Positions 26,612 to 34,477 of a DNA stretch of 64,000 nt are shown one piece after another (the stretch's first letter is position 1; the number at the start of each line of letters is the position of its first letter). The notes beneath the pieces are model-generated. The model did no database searches. It saw only the letters and a program-made list of their open reading frames with translations, and was not told the origin of the DNA. Location: assembly GCA_023399055.1 (NCBI GenBank), contig JAEWQV010000013.1, forward strand, positions 1-64,000, read 5' to 3'. A program made the position numbers and the translations under genes. Source of the DNA: Bacillota bacterium. GTDB taxonomy: Bacteria > Bacillota > Clostridia > Lachnospirales > Lachnospiraceae.

Positions 26612-26690
26612 TATATTAATATTAATATTTTTATATTATTAAGAATTTCTTATTAAGTTTCAAAAATAACTATAGAAAAGAAAGCTAAAT

Positions 26691-26778
26691 TAATTATTAC
26701 AATGTAGATATAGTACCTAGATTAGAGCTTACAATTGATTTAAAGGCAGGAAAACTAATTATTACAATGTAGATATAG
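26691..26778. repeat. Pair of 23-bp direct repeats
   Basis: A 23-base sequence beginning TAATTATTACAATG and ending GATATAG occurs at 26691-26713 and again, identical, at 26756-26778. The 42 bases between are unlike. No gene lies here; the pair may be a duplication scar. Confidence 0.7.
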
Positions 26779-26791
26779 CACTACATAAAAA

Positions 26792-26819
26792 AACAAGCTG
26801 ACAATATAACCAGCTTGTT
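26792..26819 (-). terminator. Terminator of the DUF4287 gene
   Basis: AACAAGCTG and CAGCTTGTT arms with a 10-base loop, followed on the minus strand by T7. Confidence 0.85.
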
Positions 26820-26861
26820 TTATGAATTTATATTATATGGTTCAAAAGCGCAAAGTCCTAA

Positions 26862-27089
26862 TTAAATCTTAGAATGCTTTGTAATAATCCAATCATGTTC
26901 AAGGAAGTACTTCCACATAGACATGGCATGTCCCTTCCCTAAACCATACTCACTGCTTAGCCAATATACAAAGGCTGTAGCTTTCATGTCCTCGGAAATA
27001 ATATTCTGTGCTAACGCTTTTTCTCTGATTTGATCCGGTGTTTGTCCAGTAATCTTTGTTATATTATCGATATATGCCTGAAATGACAT
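26862..27089 (-). CDS. DUF4287 small protein
   Basis: A 75-residue protein matching the DUF4287 pattern: FQAYIDNITKITGQTPDQIREKA, then AFVYWLSSEYGLGKGHAMSMWKYF. The function of the family is not established. AAAGGTGG lies upstream of the ATG. A strong terminator follows. Confidence 0.8.
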   Translation of the reverse strand: MSFQAYIDNITKITGQTPDQIREKALAQNIISEDMKATAFVYWLSSEYGLGKGHAMSMWKYFLEHDWIITKHSKI

Positions 27090-27166
27090 ACGATCACCAC
27101 CTTTCCTGTAACCGTCAATACAATTTTCACCTTATCAGTCTTTTTATTTAACAGTACACTTTTTTA

Positions 27167-27439
27167 TTATAATAGATAATTATTTTCTTCATTCGCTTCC
27201 TCTAAAGTTCTTAGTTCAAAAGTTTTACAACCCGATGAAATAAATGGATCAGCTTTTGCTATATTCTTAGCTTCCTCTATATTACCTGCATGAAACACTA
27301 CCATACCTCCAGGATAATCCCCGAATGGCCCACACAGTACCAGCTTACCCTGTCTTTTCAGCTCTTTTAAATGCTCCACATGGCTCTTAACTAGTTCCCC
27401 ATTTAGAGGCTTTTGGTTACTCATTAAATATACATACAT
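27167..27439 (-). CDS. YciI-like protein
   Basis: A 90-residue ferredoxin-like protein of the YciI/YCII family: MYVYLMSN at the start, HVEHLKELKRQGKLVLCGPFGDYPGGMVVF in the core and NIAKADPFISSGCKTFELR. The His-Asp pair regarded as a possible active site in this family is present (H17 region and D64 region). Reaction unknown. The ATG at 27439 sits 9 bases after GAGGG; a GTG three codons earlier overlaps that site. Confidence 0.8.
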   Translation of the reverse strand: MYVYLMSNQKPLNGELVKSHVEHLKELKRQGKLVLCGPFGDYPGGMVVFHAGNIEEAKNIAKADPFISSGCKTFELRTLEEANEENNYLL

Positions 27440-27503
27440 TTTGCTCACCCCTCAAAATTTTATTGGTATAAAACACTATTTTTTATTCTTAATTATAAAA
27501 TAC

Positions 27504-28073
27504 CTATAAATCATATTTCAGGATTTCCAATGCTTCTTTAACCTTTACTCTCCATATCATATGAGGAAAACCCACAGCCCAGTAATCATTAAAACAATAT
27601 GCAGGACTGCCAAACTTCTTTCTCCATACACTTTGAGCAATCTTGTAGCCACTATCAAAACATACTTCCTGTATTAGTTTCCTATCTAATTCTTGAAATA
27701 TTTTATTTAACAGTATAGAAGAAATTCCCTGCTTTTGATATTTTGGATGAACAAAAACTGTTCCAATTTCAAGTATATCTTTCATTTTATTGTTTGTGCA
27801 ACTATTTAAGACTTCATTTGAAGCTCCATATTCTATTGAGCCAATTATTTCACCATCGTAAACAGCCAGCAGAAAAAACCTATCCTTTCCGTCGGTTGTA
27901 ACATCTTGAAGAATATATTTCTTTTTAACCTGAATTTCTTCTTCCAGTAATTCAGTTAAATTACTCACCCCATTAGCTTCAAAGGTATCTTTTAACATCA
28001 TTTCAAAAAAAGCATGAATGGCTGCTAACTCTTCTAGTTTAGGTCTCCTAATTACTATTTCATTCTTGTTCAT
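27504..28073 (-). CDS. GNAT-family N-acetyltransferase
   Basis: A 189-residue protein: IVIRRPKLEELAAIHAFF at the start, the IGTVFVHPKYQKQGISSILLNKIF acetyl-CoA segment about residues 111-134 (the usual RGxG loop appears as QKQGIS), and a C-terminal WRKKFGSPAYCFNDYWAVGFPHMIW stretch. Substrate unknown. A GAGGTGG site precedes the ATG. Confidence 0.82.
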   Translation of the reverse strand: MNKNEIVIRRPKLEELAAIHAFFEMMLKDTFEANGVSNLTELLEEEIQVKKKYILQDVTTDGKDRFFLLAVYDGEIIGSIEYGASNEVLNSCTNNKMKDILEIGTVFVHPKYQKQGISSILLNKIFQELDRKLIQEVCFDSGYKIAQSVWRKKFGSPAYCFNDYWAVGFPHMIWRVKVKEALEILKYDL

Positions 28074-28299
28074 ATCTAATTACCACCTCTTAATACTAAT
28101 TCATATTCTATTATCCGCTGTTCTTTTCTTGCTCTAATCAATAATAATAGATAAAGACATATTCGTTAATTAGTTATAAGTAAATATTACCATAAGTTAA
28201 TTTAATTTGTCTAACTTCTTTTATTCGTATTTGAACCCTGACAGGTATATGTCAGAGTTAATGTATTAAAATTATGGTATTAAATAATGGAGGTATTAT

Positions 28300-28941
28300 A
28301 TGCAGTTTAACAAGATAAAAGAAAGAGGATATTTATTTACCTATGAAGATTTTGGATGGGATTTAAATATCTACTTGATTACTGGAAAAAAATATAATTA
28401 TATTATTGATACAGGGTTAGGTTCAAAATGTATTAATCCAATCTTAGATTACATAAAAAATGATAATAAAATGACAATCGTAATAAATACACATTATCAT
28501 TGGGATCATATCTGGGGAAATGCCTCCTTAAGTAATTGCATTACTATTTCACATAAGCTATGCAGAGAAATGATACAGTTAAATTGGGATGATATGCTAC
28601 AAAAAAATCGACAGTACTGCCTTGGTGATGTTAAAACGAATCTCCCCACTCTCGTTTTTGATGAAGAACTATATTTTGTAGAGGATAAAATCAAATTATT
28701 ACATACCCCGGGACATACCCCAGATTCCATTAGCATTTTCGACGAAGAAGATAACGTTCTTATTCTTGGGGATAATATTGGGGATAGTATGGAAGATCTC
28801 CTGCCAAGTATTTATTGTGAGAAATCGGTTTACAAAAACACATTACACAATTATAAGCAACTAAATTTTGATACACTTATATCCGGTCATAATAAAGTTT
28901 TAAATAAACAAGTAATAGATAAAATATTAAATATGCTATAA
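28300..28941 (+). CDS. MBL-fold metallo-hydrolase
   Basis: A 213-residue metallo-beta-lactamase-fold enzyme. The metal motif HYHWDH is at residues 65-70 (HxHxDH), PGHTPDS supplies the next His, LILGDNIGD the bridging Asp and SGHN the last His. It most likely hydrolyses a thioester or similar bond, glyoxalase-II-like in length; the substrate is unknown. GGAGG lies 7 bases before the ATG. A dispersed repeat begins at its stop codon, and a WYL regulator follows. Confidence 0.9.
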   Translation: MQFNKIKERGYLFTYEDFGWDLNIYLITGKKYNYIIDTGLGSKCINPILDYIKNDNKMTIVINTHYHWDHIWGNASLSNCITISHKLCREMIQLNWDDMLQKNRQYCLGDVKTNLPTLVFDEELYFVEDKIKLLHTPGHTPDSISIFDEEDNVLILGDNIGDSMEDLLPSIYCEKSVYKNTLHNYKQLNFDTLISGHNKVLNKQVIDKILNML

Positions 28942-28990
28942 TGAAAGCGGAATGAGGTATTGCAAGCTTGCTTGCATATACCGATTGGAG
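28938..28990 (-). repeat. Dispersed hairpin repeat, single partial copy
   Basis: The reverse complement matches the unit repeated at 39304-39497 from CTCCAATCGGTAT through GCAAGCAAGCTTGC to CATTCCGCTTTCATTA. It contains a GGTAT/ATACC hairpin. It overlaps the last codons of the MBL gene and fills the space before the WYL regulator. Confidence 0.85.
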
Positions 28991-29019
28991 CAAATTATCA
29001 AGCAAAGAAGGATAAATAG

Positions 29020-29955
29020 TTGAAAAAAACAGAACGATTGAATGCTATAATCTACATATTAAAGGAAAAAGGTAAGCTTACGGCTAGTGAAATTGCAGCA
29101 CTTTTAGAGGTAAGTGAGCGTACAATTTATCGTGATATTGATGCTCTTAGTCAAATGAAGGTTCCAATCATTGCATATGAAGGAATTCAGGGCGGTTATG
29201 AGCTTGATCCTAATTATTTTATACCTTCAATAAAGCTTTCAGAATCTGAAATTACCAGCTTCATCATACTTTTAACAATCGGAAAAGAATTAAAAGTTCC
29301 TGAACTTCACAAGGATTACGAATTATTAAGATTAAAACTTTTAAATGCCCTTGCACATAATAAAAGGCCAAATTTTGAACACTTTATTGATAAATTTAAA
29401 GTTAATATCAACCGGATTAATCCTGAAGTCTATGTGGAAAATATTCTTGCAACAATTATTAAAAGCTTTGAAGAAGAAAAAAGAGTTAGAATTACTTACT
29501 ATACTCCTTTAAAAGATATTATAACAGAGAGAGAAGTTTCCCCATATCGCTTCACCTTTGATGAAGGTGGATGGTATTTGAATGGATATTGCCATCTGCG
29601 AGAGGAAACAAGAACCTTTCGACTAGATAGAATTAAAGATATTTCACTTCTTGATAGTTCTTGTAATATTCAAAACGATGTTGGAACCAATAACACCTTT
29701 GGTAGAATGAAGCAATTATACCAATTGCAAATTGATAGGAGTTTTTATGAAATTATAAAGCACAATTATTATATGGAAGACCATAAAATAATTGAGGATT
29801 TCAATCCCTTAATTGTTGAAGTCTGTACCGAATGCGAGGATGCAATCTTTGAACTTGCACTTAAAAATCCTATCTATATCAAAGTTATAGGACCACAGAT
29901 TGCGTGTGAACAATTAAAAGAAATAATATTGAACTTAACAAAAATTTATTATTGA
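29020..29955 (+). CDS. YafY-type HTH/WYL-domain transcriptional regulator
   Basis: A 311-residue regulator. The N-terminal HTH_11 spans about residues 4-60 (LTASEIAALLEVSERTIYRDIDALSQMKVPI), followed by IQGGYELDPNYFIPS and a WYL domain (about 140-215) with PYRFTFDEGGWYLNGYCHLREETRTFRLDRI; the WYL tripeptide is intact. WYL domains bind nucleic acid or nucleotide ligands. The start is TTG at 29020 with AAGGAT about 7 bases upstream. Co-directional with the MBL gene, but a repeat lies between. Confidence 0.88.
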   Translation: MKKTERLNAIIYILKEKGKLTASEIAALLEVSERTIYRDIDALSQMKVPIIAYEGIQGGYELDPNYFIPSIKLSESEITSFIILLTIGKELKVPELHKDYELLRLKLLNALAHNKRPNFEHFIDKFKVNINRINPEVYVENILATIIKSFEEEKRVRITYYTPLKDIITEREVSPYRFTFDEGGWYLNGYCHLREETRTFRLDRIKDISLLDSSCNIQNDVGTNNTFGRMKQLYQLQIDRSFYEIIKHNYYMEDHKIIEDFNPLIVEVCTECEDAIFELALKNPIYIKVIGPQIACEQLKEIILNLTKIYY

Positions 29956-30174
29956 AATATAGCCCTAGCAATTTAGGATTTACACCATCAGCTCCACCGC
30001 TTATCGATATGTTCGGGGTTTAGCTTCTTTTATTATAATATGCTCTACTGCTAATTCTTTTGCTATTGCTACCCATATATTATTTCATGCGCTGTAATCC
30101 CTGCCTCTTGTTATTAGAACCTATTCATGTTAAAATCAAAAGCAATTAAGTAACTATTAGAAAAGAGGGACTCC

Positions 30175-30537
30175 ATGTTATTTATTGAATATCCTAAATG
30201 TACCACTTGTCAAAAAGCTAAACTATGGCTTAAAAAGAATGGATTTAACTTTACCGACCGCCACATTAAAGAGAATAATCCAACTTATGAAGAACTTAAA
30301 GAATGGCATGTTAGAAGTGAATTACCCCTACACAAATTCTTTAATACTAGCGGAATTTTATATAAATCCATGAATTTGAAAGACAAATTACCAAACATGT
30401 CCGAAGACGAACAGCTACATCTGCTTGCATCTGATGGAATGTTAGTTAAACGCCCACTTGTTATAACAGACTCATTAATTTTGGTTGGTTTTAAACCAAA
30501 CAGTTGGGAAAAATTAAAACAGACTACTTTCAATTAG
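30175..30537 (+). CDS. ArsC/Spx-family thioredoxin-fold protein (YusI/YffB type)
   Basis: A 120-residue protein with CTTC at residues 9-12 (IEYPKCTTCQKAKLWL), FTDRHIKENNPTYEELKEW, the FNTSGILYKSMNLKDKLP segment and the late KRPLVIT loop with its Arg. This is the ArsC-like fold shared by Spx, MgsR and poorly characterised reductases. A CXXC rather than a single Cys is Spx-like, but the length and KRPLV loop suit the YusI group. GAGGG precedes the ATG. It ends 7 bases from the convergent GGDEF gene. Confidence 0.82.
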   Translation: MLFIEYPKCTTCQKAKLWLKKNGFNFTDRHIKENNPTYEELKEWHVRSELPLHKFFNTSGILYKSMNLKDKLPNMSEDEQLHLLASDGMLVKRPLVITDSLILVGFKPNSWEKLKQTTFN

Positions 30538-30544
30538 CTACAAT

Positions 30545-31705
30545 CTATTGAAATACATGTATTGCATTTCGGGCCTCTTTTGCTTCATATAAGGCCCGGT
30601 CTGCATGAATAAATAATTTTACTGTGTCGGATTCCTCTGTAATTTCTGCTAAACCAAAACTAACTGTCAATTTAAGCTCTTTACATTCCTCTAATGCCAT
30701 ACTATTAACTTTAGATTGTATTTTACCACACAAGGCTTTTGCATTCTTCATTTCTATATTATGGAACAACAAACAAAACTCATCTCCACCGTAACGAAAC
30801 GAAGTTATCTGTTGTTCATATTCTCTTAAAATCTTGGCAAATTCAATTAAACAGAGATCTCCTATGTGATGCCCCCAGGTATCATTGACCAATTTGAACT
30901 TATCAATGTCAGCAATTGCAAGTATAAAGGGAGCATCGAGAGTTGAATATTCTATATACTTTAACTCTTCATGAAATGCTTTTCGGTTATAAATTCCGGT
31001 CATCTCATCCATATAAACACTCTGTTGTAACTGATGCCGTTCAATATCTTTCTGAACACTTGCACTATTTTTTTTCTGCTCAAATCGGATTGCCACCATA
31101 CAAGAAATAGAAAAGGCAAGTAAAACAAAAATAGAGATGAGAAATTCACCCAATCGTTGTGTACTTTGATAAACGCTAACCTTATCCACATCCCAGGATA
31201 GGAACAATTCAGATACGATCAGAGCTATTATACTTGTAACCGCAGTCCAACCTGTAACACTGTAACTGGCATATATCGTCGTTAACATAATGGCTATTGC
31301 AAAGATATAATAAGTTGACACAAATGCACCATGCACTGTGAAAAGAGTAAAGCTTATTACAACAAAAATTAGTGAAATCGAATAAATTTTAAAGGTTTGC
31401 GAAAGATGTTTCGCTTTTATTATGTAAGTATCAATCGCAAGGCATATTAAATTAACCCCGCTTGGGACAATTAAAAACTTGATAAAGAAACGCTCTACTG
31501 TTGTGGATAGCATGTCCGAGTTAACCATAATTAATCCCAGAAATATCTCAACAAAGAAAGAAAATATAAATAATCCAACTGTTGTATTATAGTGTAATTG
31601 AAGCCACTTACCATCAATTTTTGTATATTCATAACGGATTGCATTGATATGCATTTCGTTTAAATTTTGATTTTGCATATCCACTTTAAAATGTCCTGTC
31701 TCCAC
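30545..31705 (-). CDS. Membrane-bound GGDEF diguanylate cyclase
   Basis: A 386-residue protein with six predicted helices (about residues 42-205) and a cytoplasmic GGDEF domain (about 230-385). GGDEF is intact at 306-310 (RYGGDEFCLLF). The RxxD inhibitory site is absent: the matching position reads EQQI. It should make c-di-GMP without the usual product inhibition. The start is GTG at 31705, with GGAGG 7 bases upstream. Confidence 0.9.
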   Translation of the reverse strand: METGHFKVDMQNQNLNEMHINAIRYEYTKIDGKWLQLHYNTTVGLFIFSFFVEIFLGLIMVNSDMLSTTVERFFIKFLIVPSGVNLICLAIDTYIIKAKHLSQTFKIYSISLIFVVISFTLFTVHGAFVSTYYIFAIAIMLTTIYASYSVTGWTAVTSIIALIVSELFLSWDVDKVSVYQSTQRLGEFLISIFVLLAFSISCMVAIRFEQKKNSASVQKDIERHQLQQSVYMDEMTGIYNRKAFHEELKYIEYSTLDAPFILAIADIDKFKLVNDTWGHHIGDLCLIEFAKILREYEQQITSFRYGGDEFCLLFHNIEMKNAKALCGKIQSKVNSMALEECKELKLTVSFGLAEITEESDTVKLFIHADRALYEAKEARNAIHVFQ

Positions 31706-31774
31706 TCTTGTGCCTCCAAAAATGCGATTTTCTTTTGTCGTTTAATTTAGTGTATCTATATCACCAATGCTTTC

Positions 31775-31840
31775 ATTTATTTGCATTTGTTTATTTGCAT
31801 TTATTTATTTGCATTTATTTATTTGCATTTATTTACATTT
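31775..31840. repeat. TTTATTTGCAT minisatellite
   Basis: Four imperfect units of (TTTA)nTTTGCAT in the gap upstream of the GGDEF gene. Probably slippage-prone; no gene. Confidence 0.8.
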
Positions 31841-31964
31841 GTTATGGGTTATTACTTTTAATTATATTGGTTATAAATTAACATAAATTAGTACACATAT
31901 CAACATTTACCAGTAAATATATCTCGAGTGCATATATATTTCAACTCAATGCTTGTTTATAAGT

Positions 31965-32066
31965 GACAAGTCGTTTCAAATTGTCAAGAACTGTATGAAA
32001 CACGCTGTATTCGTTTCTCCACTATCGCGGGTGCTTTCGTATAAACAAAGCTTACTTTGTTTATAC
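31965..32066. other. Intergenic pair of hairpins
   Basis: GACAA-TTGTC arms (31965-31985) in a sequence like that at 7394, then a perfect 12-base hairpin GTATAAACAAAG/CTTTGTTTATAC with a CTTA loop (32039-32066). No coding signal is convincing in 31706-32089. Confidence 0.5.
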
Positions 32067-32089
32067 TTCACTTTTTACCTTCGTATGAA

Positions 32090-32121
32090 TAAAAAAAGAC
32101 ATGAAAGCTATCTCTCATGTC
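32090..32121 (-). terminator. Terminator of the SleB-like gene
   Basis: GACATGA and TCATGTC arms; the minus strand continues into T7. Confidence 0.8.
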
Positions 32122-32133
32122 CTAGTGTTATAT

Positions 32134-32646
32134 TTATTTAAATTGATGATTTCCTAACTGCAATTTATATCCACTAACTCGTCTACTGAAAGATAAGAAT
32201 TTACTAAAGTCAACCTCTTCCTCTTTAATCGTAATTGTTGTAACACCACTTAAAGCTAATTTTGCAGCTTTGATGCATTCTTTCTCATCTTGGGAAGTAA
32301 AATTACCCTTATCATATTGTTCCAATGCCTTTTCTAAGGATCCACTGGATGCCGGACTGAATTGGGATTTCTGAAATATTACTTCTTTTACAGTATCGGG
32401 ATATTTATCTGATCTAACTCTGTTCATAACTACAATTCCTACAGCTAGTTTACCTCTATATATTTCTGATTGTGATTCACAATAAATTAATGCTGTTAAT
32501 AATCTTAGATCTTTTTCTGAATATTCAGCGGTTACTTCCTTATCCTCTTTATCGGTAGTCTCCTCTTCTGCATATGCCTTTACGTTACCTATATTTAATG
32601 CAAATATTACAACGAATATACTAATTAATAACTTTTTGAAATTCAT
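32134..32646 (-). CDS. Secreted cell wall hydrolase, SleB/Hydrolase_2 family
   Basis: A 170-residue protein. A signal peptide (MNFKKLLISIFVVIFALNIG, cut near AYA-EEE, about residue 26) precedes an acidic linker and the Hydrolase_2 domain (about 45-165): LLTALIYCESQSE with the likely catalytic Glu, YRGKLAVGIVVMNRVRSDKYP, VIFQKSQFSP and the terminal YKLQLGNHQF. SleB-like enzymes are lytic transglycosylases acting on peptidoglycan, in spores or in vegetative walls. There is no separate peptidoglycan-binding domain. AAGGAG precedes the ATG. Confidence 0.86.
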   Translation of the reverse strand: MNFKKLLISIFVVIFALNIGNVKAYAEEETTDKEDKEVTAEYSEKDLRLLTALIYCESQSEIYRGKLAVGIVVMNRVRSDKYPDTVKEVIFQKSQFSPASSGSLEKALEQYDKGNFTSQDEKECIKAAKLALSGVTTITIKEEEVDFSKFLSFSRRVSGYKLQLGNHQFK

Positions 32647-32876
32647 GTTTTTCTCCTTGTTGTGGCTTTAATTATGAATATTTCTGTCCATATTTAATTC
32701 CATAATCAATGAATAAATTAAGTCTAAATATTTACACAATCAATAAGTGTTTAACATTTATGTAACAATTATAACACATTCTGTTAAAAAATCAAGTCTA
32801 AATCCATTATTTATCATTTTTATTGCTATTTCTTTTTCGACAAAGCTTTTATTATACTTTGATTCACTGGCCAATA

Positions 32877-32903
32877 ACCCTAAAAACTTGTACTTTTTAG
32901 GGT
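32877..32903. terminator. Hairpin, possible terminator
   Basis: ACCCTAAAAA and TTTTTAGGGT perfect arms with a 7-base loop, in the gap between the SleB-like and radical SAM genes. No plus-strand gene precedes it. Confidence 0.4.
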
Positions 32904-32924
32904 ATTGTAGAATGATTATCAAAC

Positions 32925-32950
32925 AAAAAGAAGAGCCTGACAACAGACTC
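32925..32950 (-). terminator. Terminator of the radical SAM gene
   Basis: On the minus strand GAGTCTG-TTGT-CAGGCTC (one T-G pair) followed by TTCTTTTTG. Confidence 0.7.
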
Positions 32951-32975
32951 CTCTCCTATTTTAAACACTATTTTA

Positions 32976-34361
32976 TTATATTTGATGCTTGCACCTACAA
33001 CAACCAATACATGGATGAGCCTGCTCCCACAGTTGAGCAGCCTTAACACTCCATTCCTCTGCTGCATTCTTACATTTATTAGCCAAATCATGTACGTTCT
33101 CTGGATGAAGTAAATCCGTAGATTTAGCACCTGACATCTCCACCATAACAACTAAACGATCCGGATTATCCATTAGAGGACAAGGTCGCAAATGATTATT
33201 GTTAAAAGGCTGATTTAAGTAGAATTGGTTTAGTAGCGGAGCTTGTAGGGCCTCCAGGATAGAGGTATTATGAATATTTGAATCTGAATAATGAACAAAT
33301 GCACAGGGTTCAATATCACCAGCAGAATTTATATGCAGATACCTGCGCCCTCCTGCAACACAACCTCCTGCATATTCACCATCATTCCAAAAATCCACTG
33401 TAAAGAGCGGTTTTGTATTCCTAAATTCATTTATCTGCTGGTACATATATTCCCTCTGTTCGGAAGTAGCGATTAAATCTGGTACAGCATCTACTCCAAC
33501 TGGAATATACGTAAAAAACCAAGCGAATTTTACTCCTTTTTCAATTAAACTATCGATAAAGTTTTCGCTTCCGATTATATCAACATTATCTCTTGTATAA
33601 CAACAAGAAGCCCCAAAAGCCAATTTCTTCTGTTTTAATATTCTCATAGCATTTACAACTGCCTGATAAGTACCACTTCCCCTTCTTGCATCAGTTTCTT
33701 TTTCAAATCCCTCAATACTGATTGCAGGTATGAAGTTTTTCACCCGAAGCATTTCATCTGCAAATGCTTCATCTATTAAAGTTCCATTGGTAAATGCGGT
33801 AAAAATACAATCTGAATGCTTTTCGCATAAACGAATAATATCTTTTTTACGTACCAGAGGCTCTCCTCCTGAATAGGCATATAAATGCGTTCCCATTGCT
33901 TTTCCCTGTCTTATAATATCATCCAAGGTCTCATAACTCATCGATTGTTTACTGCCATACTGTGCTGCCCAGCAACCAGTGCAGTTTAAATTACATGCCG
34001 AGGTGGGATCCATTAAGATAGCAAAGGGAATATTACACTCGTATTTCCTTTTAAGTTCATCATGTTTTTTCCCTGAGAATACGGTTGCATTAAAAATAAA
34101 ATTATGAAAGAAAACCTTCCTTACCTCAGGATCAATATCGTCCCACATGCTAAGTATATATTTATTCCAATTATTTTCTTTATCTTCAATAATATTACGA
34201 AAAACCCTACGCTGTGCTTTTAAACTATCCTTTCTATCCAATTTATCAACTAAATTAACTAACTTTATCATTCGTTTCTCTGGATTTTTATTTAGATAGT
34301 CATACGCAAGATCTGTTACCACAGACATAGCTTTTTCCTTAATCATTATCTGCCTCTTCAT
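32976..34361 (-). CDS. Radical SAM protein with SPASM-like C-terminal domain
   Basis: A 461-residue enzyme. The [4Fe-4S]-SAM motif CNLNCTGC places Cys123, Cys127 and Cys130, followed by the SGGEPL motif for SAM (about 164-169) and TNGTLI. The C-terminal part has CVAGGRRYLHINSAGDIEPCAF, a SPASM/twitch-like cluster site, then RPCPLMDNP, and it ends in a tight CIGCCRC cluster (Cys451, 454, 455, 457). Such proteins carry extra Fe-S clusters and modify peptides, cofactors or lipids. No precursor peptide gene is visible beside it. AAGGAT precedes the ATG. The N-terminal 110 residues are extra and helical. Confidence 0.88.
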   Translation of the reverse strand: MKRQIMIKEKAMSVVTDLAYDYLNKNPEKRMIKLVNLVDKLDRKDSLKAQRRVFRNIIEDKENNWNKYILSMWDDIDPEVRKVFFHNFIFNATVFSGKKHDELKRKYECNIPFAILMDPTSACNLNCTGCWAAQYGSKQSMSYETLDDIIRQGKAMGTHLYAYSGGEPLVRKKDIIRLCEKHSDCIFTAFTNGTLIDEAFADEMLRVKNFIPAISIEGFEKETDARRGSGTYQAVVNAMRILKQKKLAFGASCCYTRDNVDIIGSENFIDSLIEKGVKFAWFFTYIPVGVDAVPDLIATSEQREYMYQQINEFRNTKPLFTVDFWNDGEYAGGCVAGGRRYLHINSAGDIEPCAFVHYSDSNIHNTSILEALQAPLLNQFYLNQPFNNNHLRPCPLMDNPDRLVVMVEMSGAKSTDLLHPENVHDLANKCKNAAEEWSVKAAQLWEQAHPCIGCCRCKHQI

Positions 34362-34407
34362 TTTTATCCTTAGGATTAATTTATGATTTAGACAGGGTAA
34401 GAGTTCA

Positions 34408-34442
34408 TAAAAAAGGTAGAAGACTTTTTTGTCCTCTACCTT
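34408..34442 (-). terminator. Terminator of the transglutaminase-like gene
   Basis: AAGGTAGAGGAC and GTCTTCTACCTT arms around a six-base loop, with a T run beyond on the minus strand. Confidence 0.85.
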
Positions 34443-34477
34443 TGATATTATTTTTTTATTGTTATTTCTTTTTATTA

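Noticed and set aside
26691..26778. CRISPR-like direct repeats
   Set aside because: Only two 23-base copies with one 42-base spacer, no palindromic repeat and no cas genes.
29956..30174. Possible short minus-strand remnant (AIAKELAVEHIIIKEAKP)
   Set aside because: Looks slightly protein-like but is only about 25 residues, lacks a start and matches nothing I can name.
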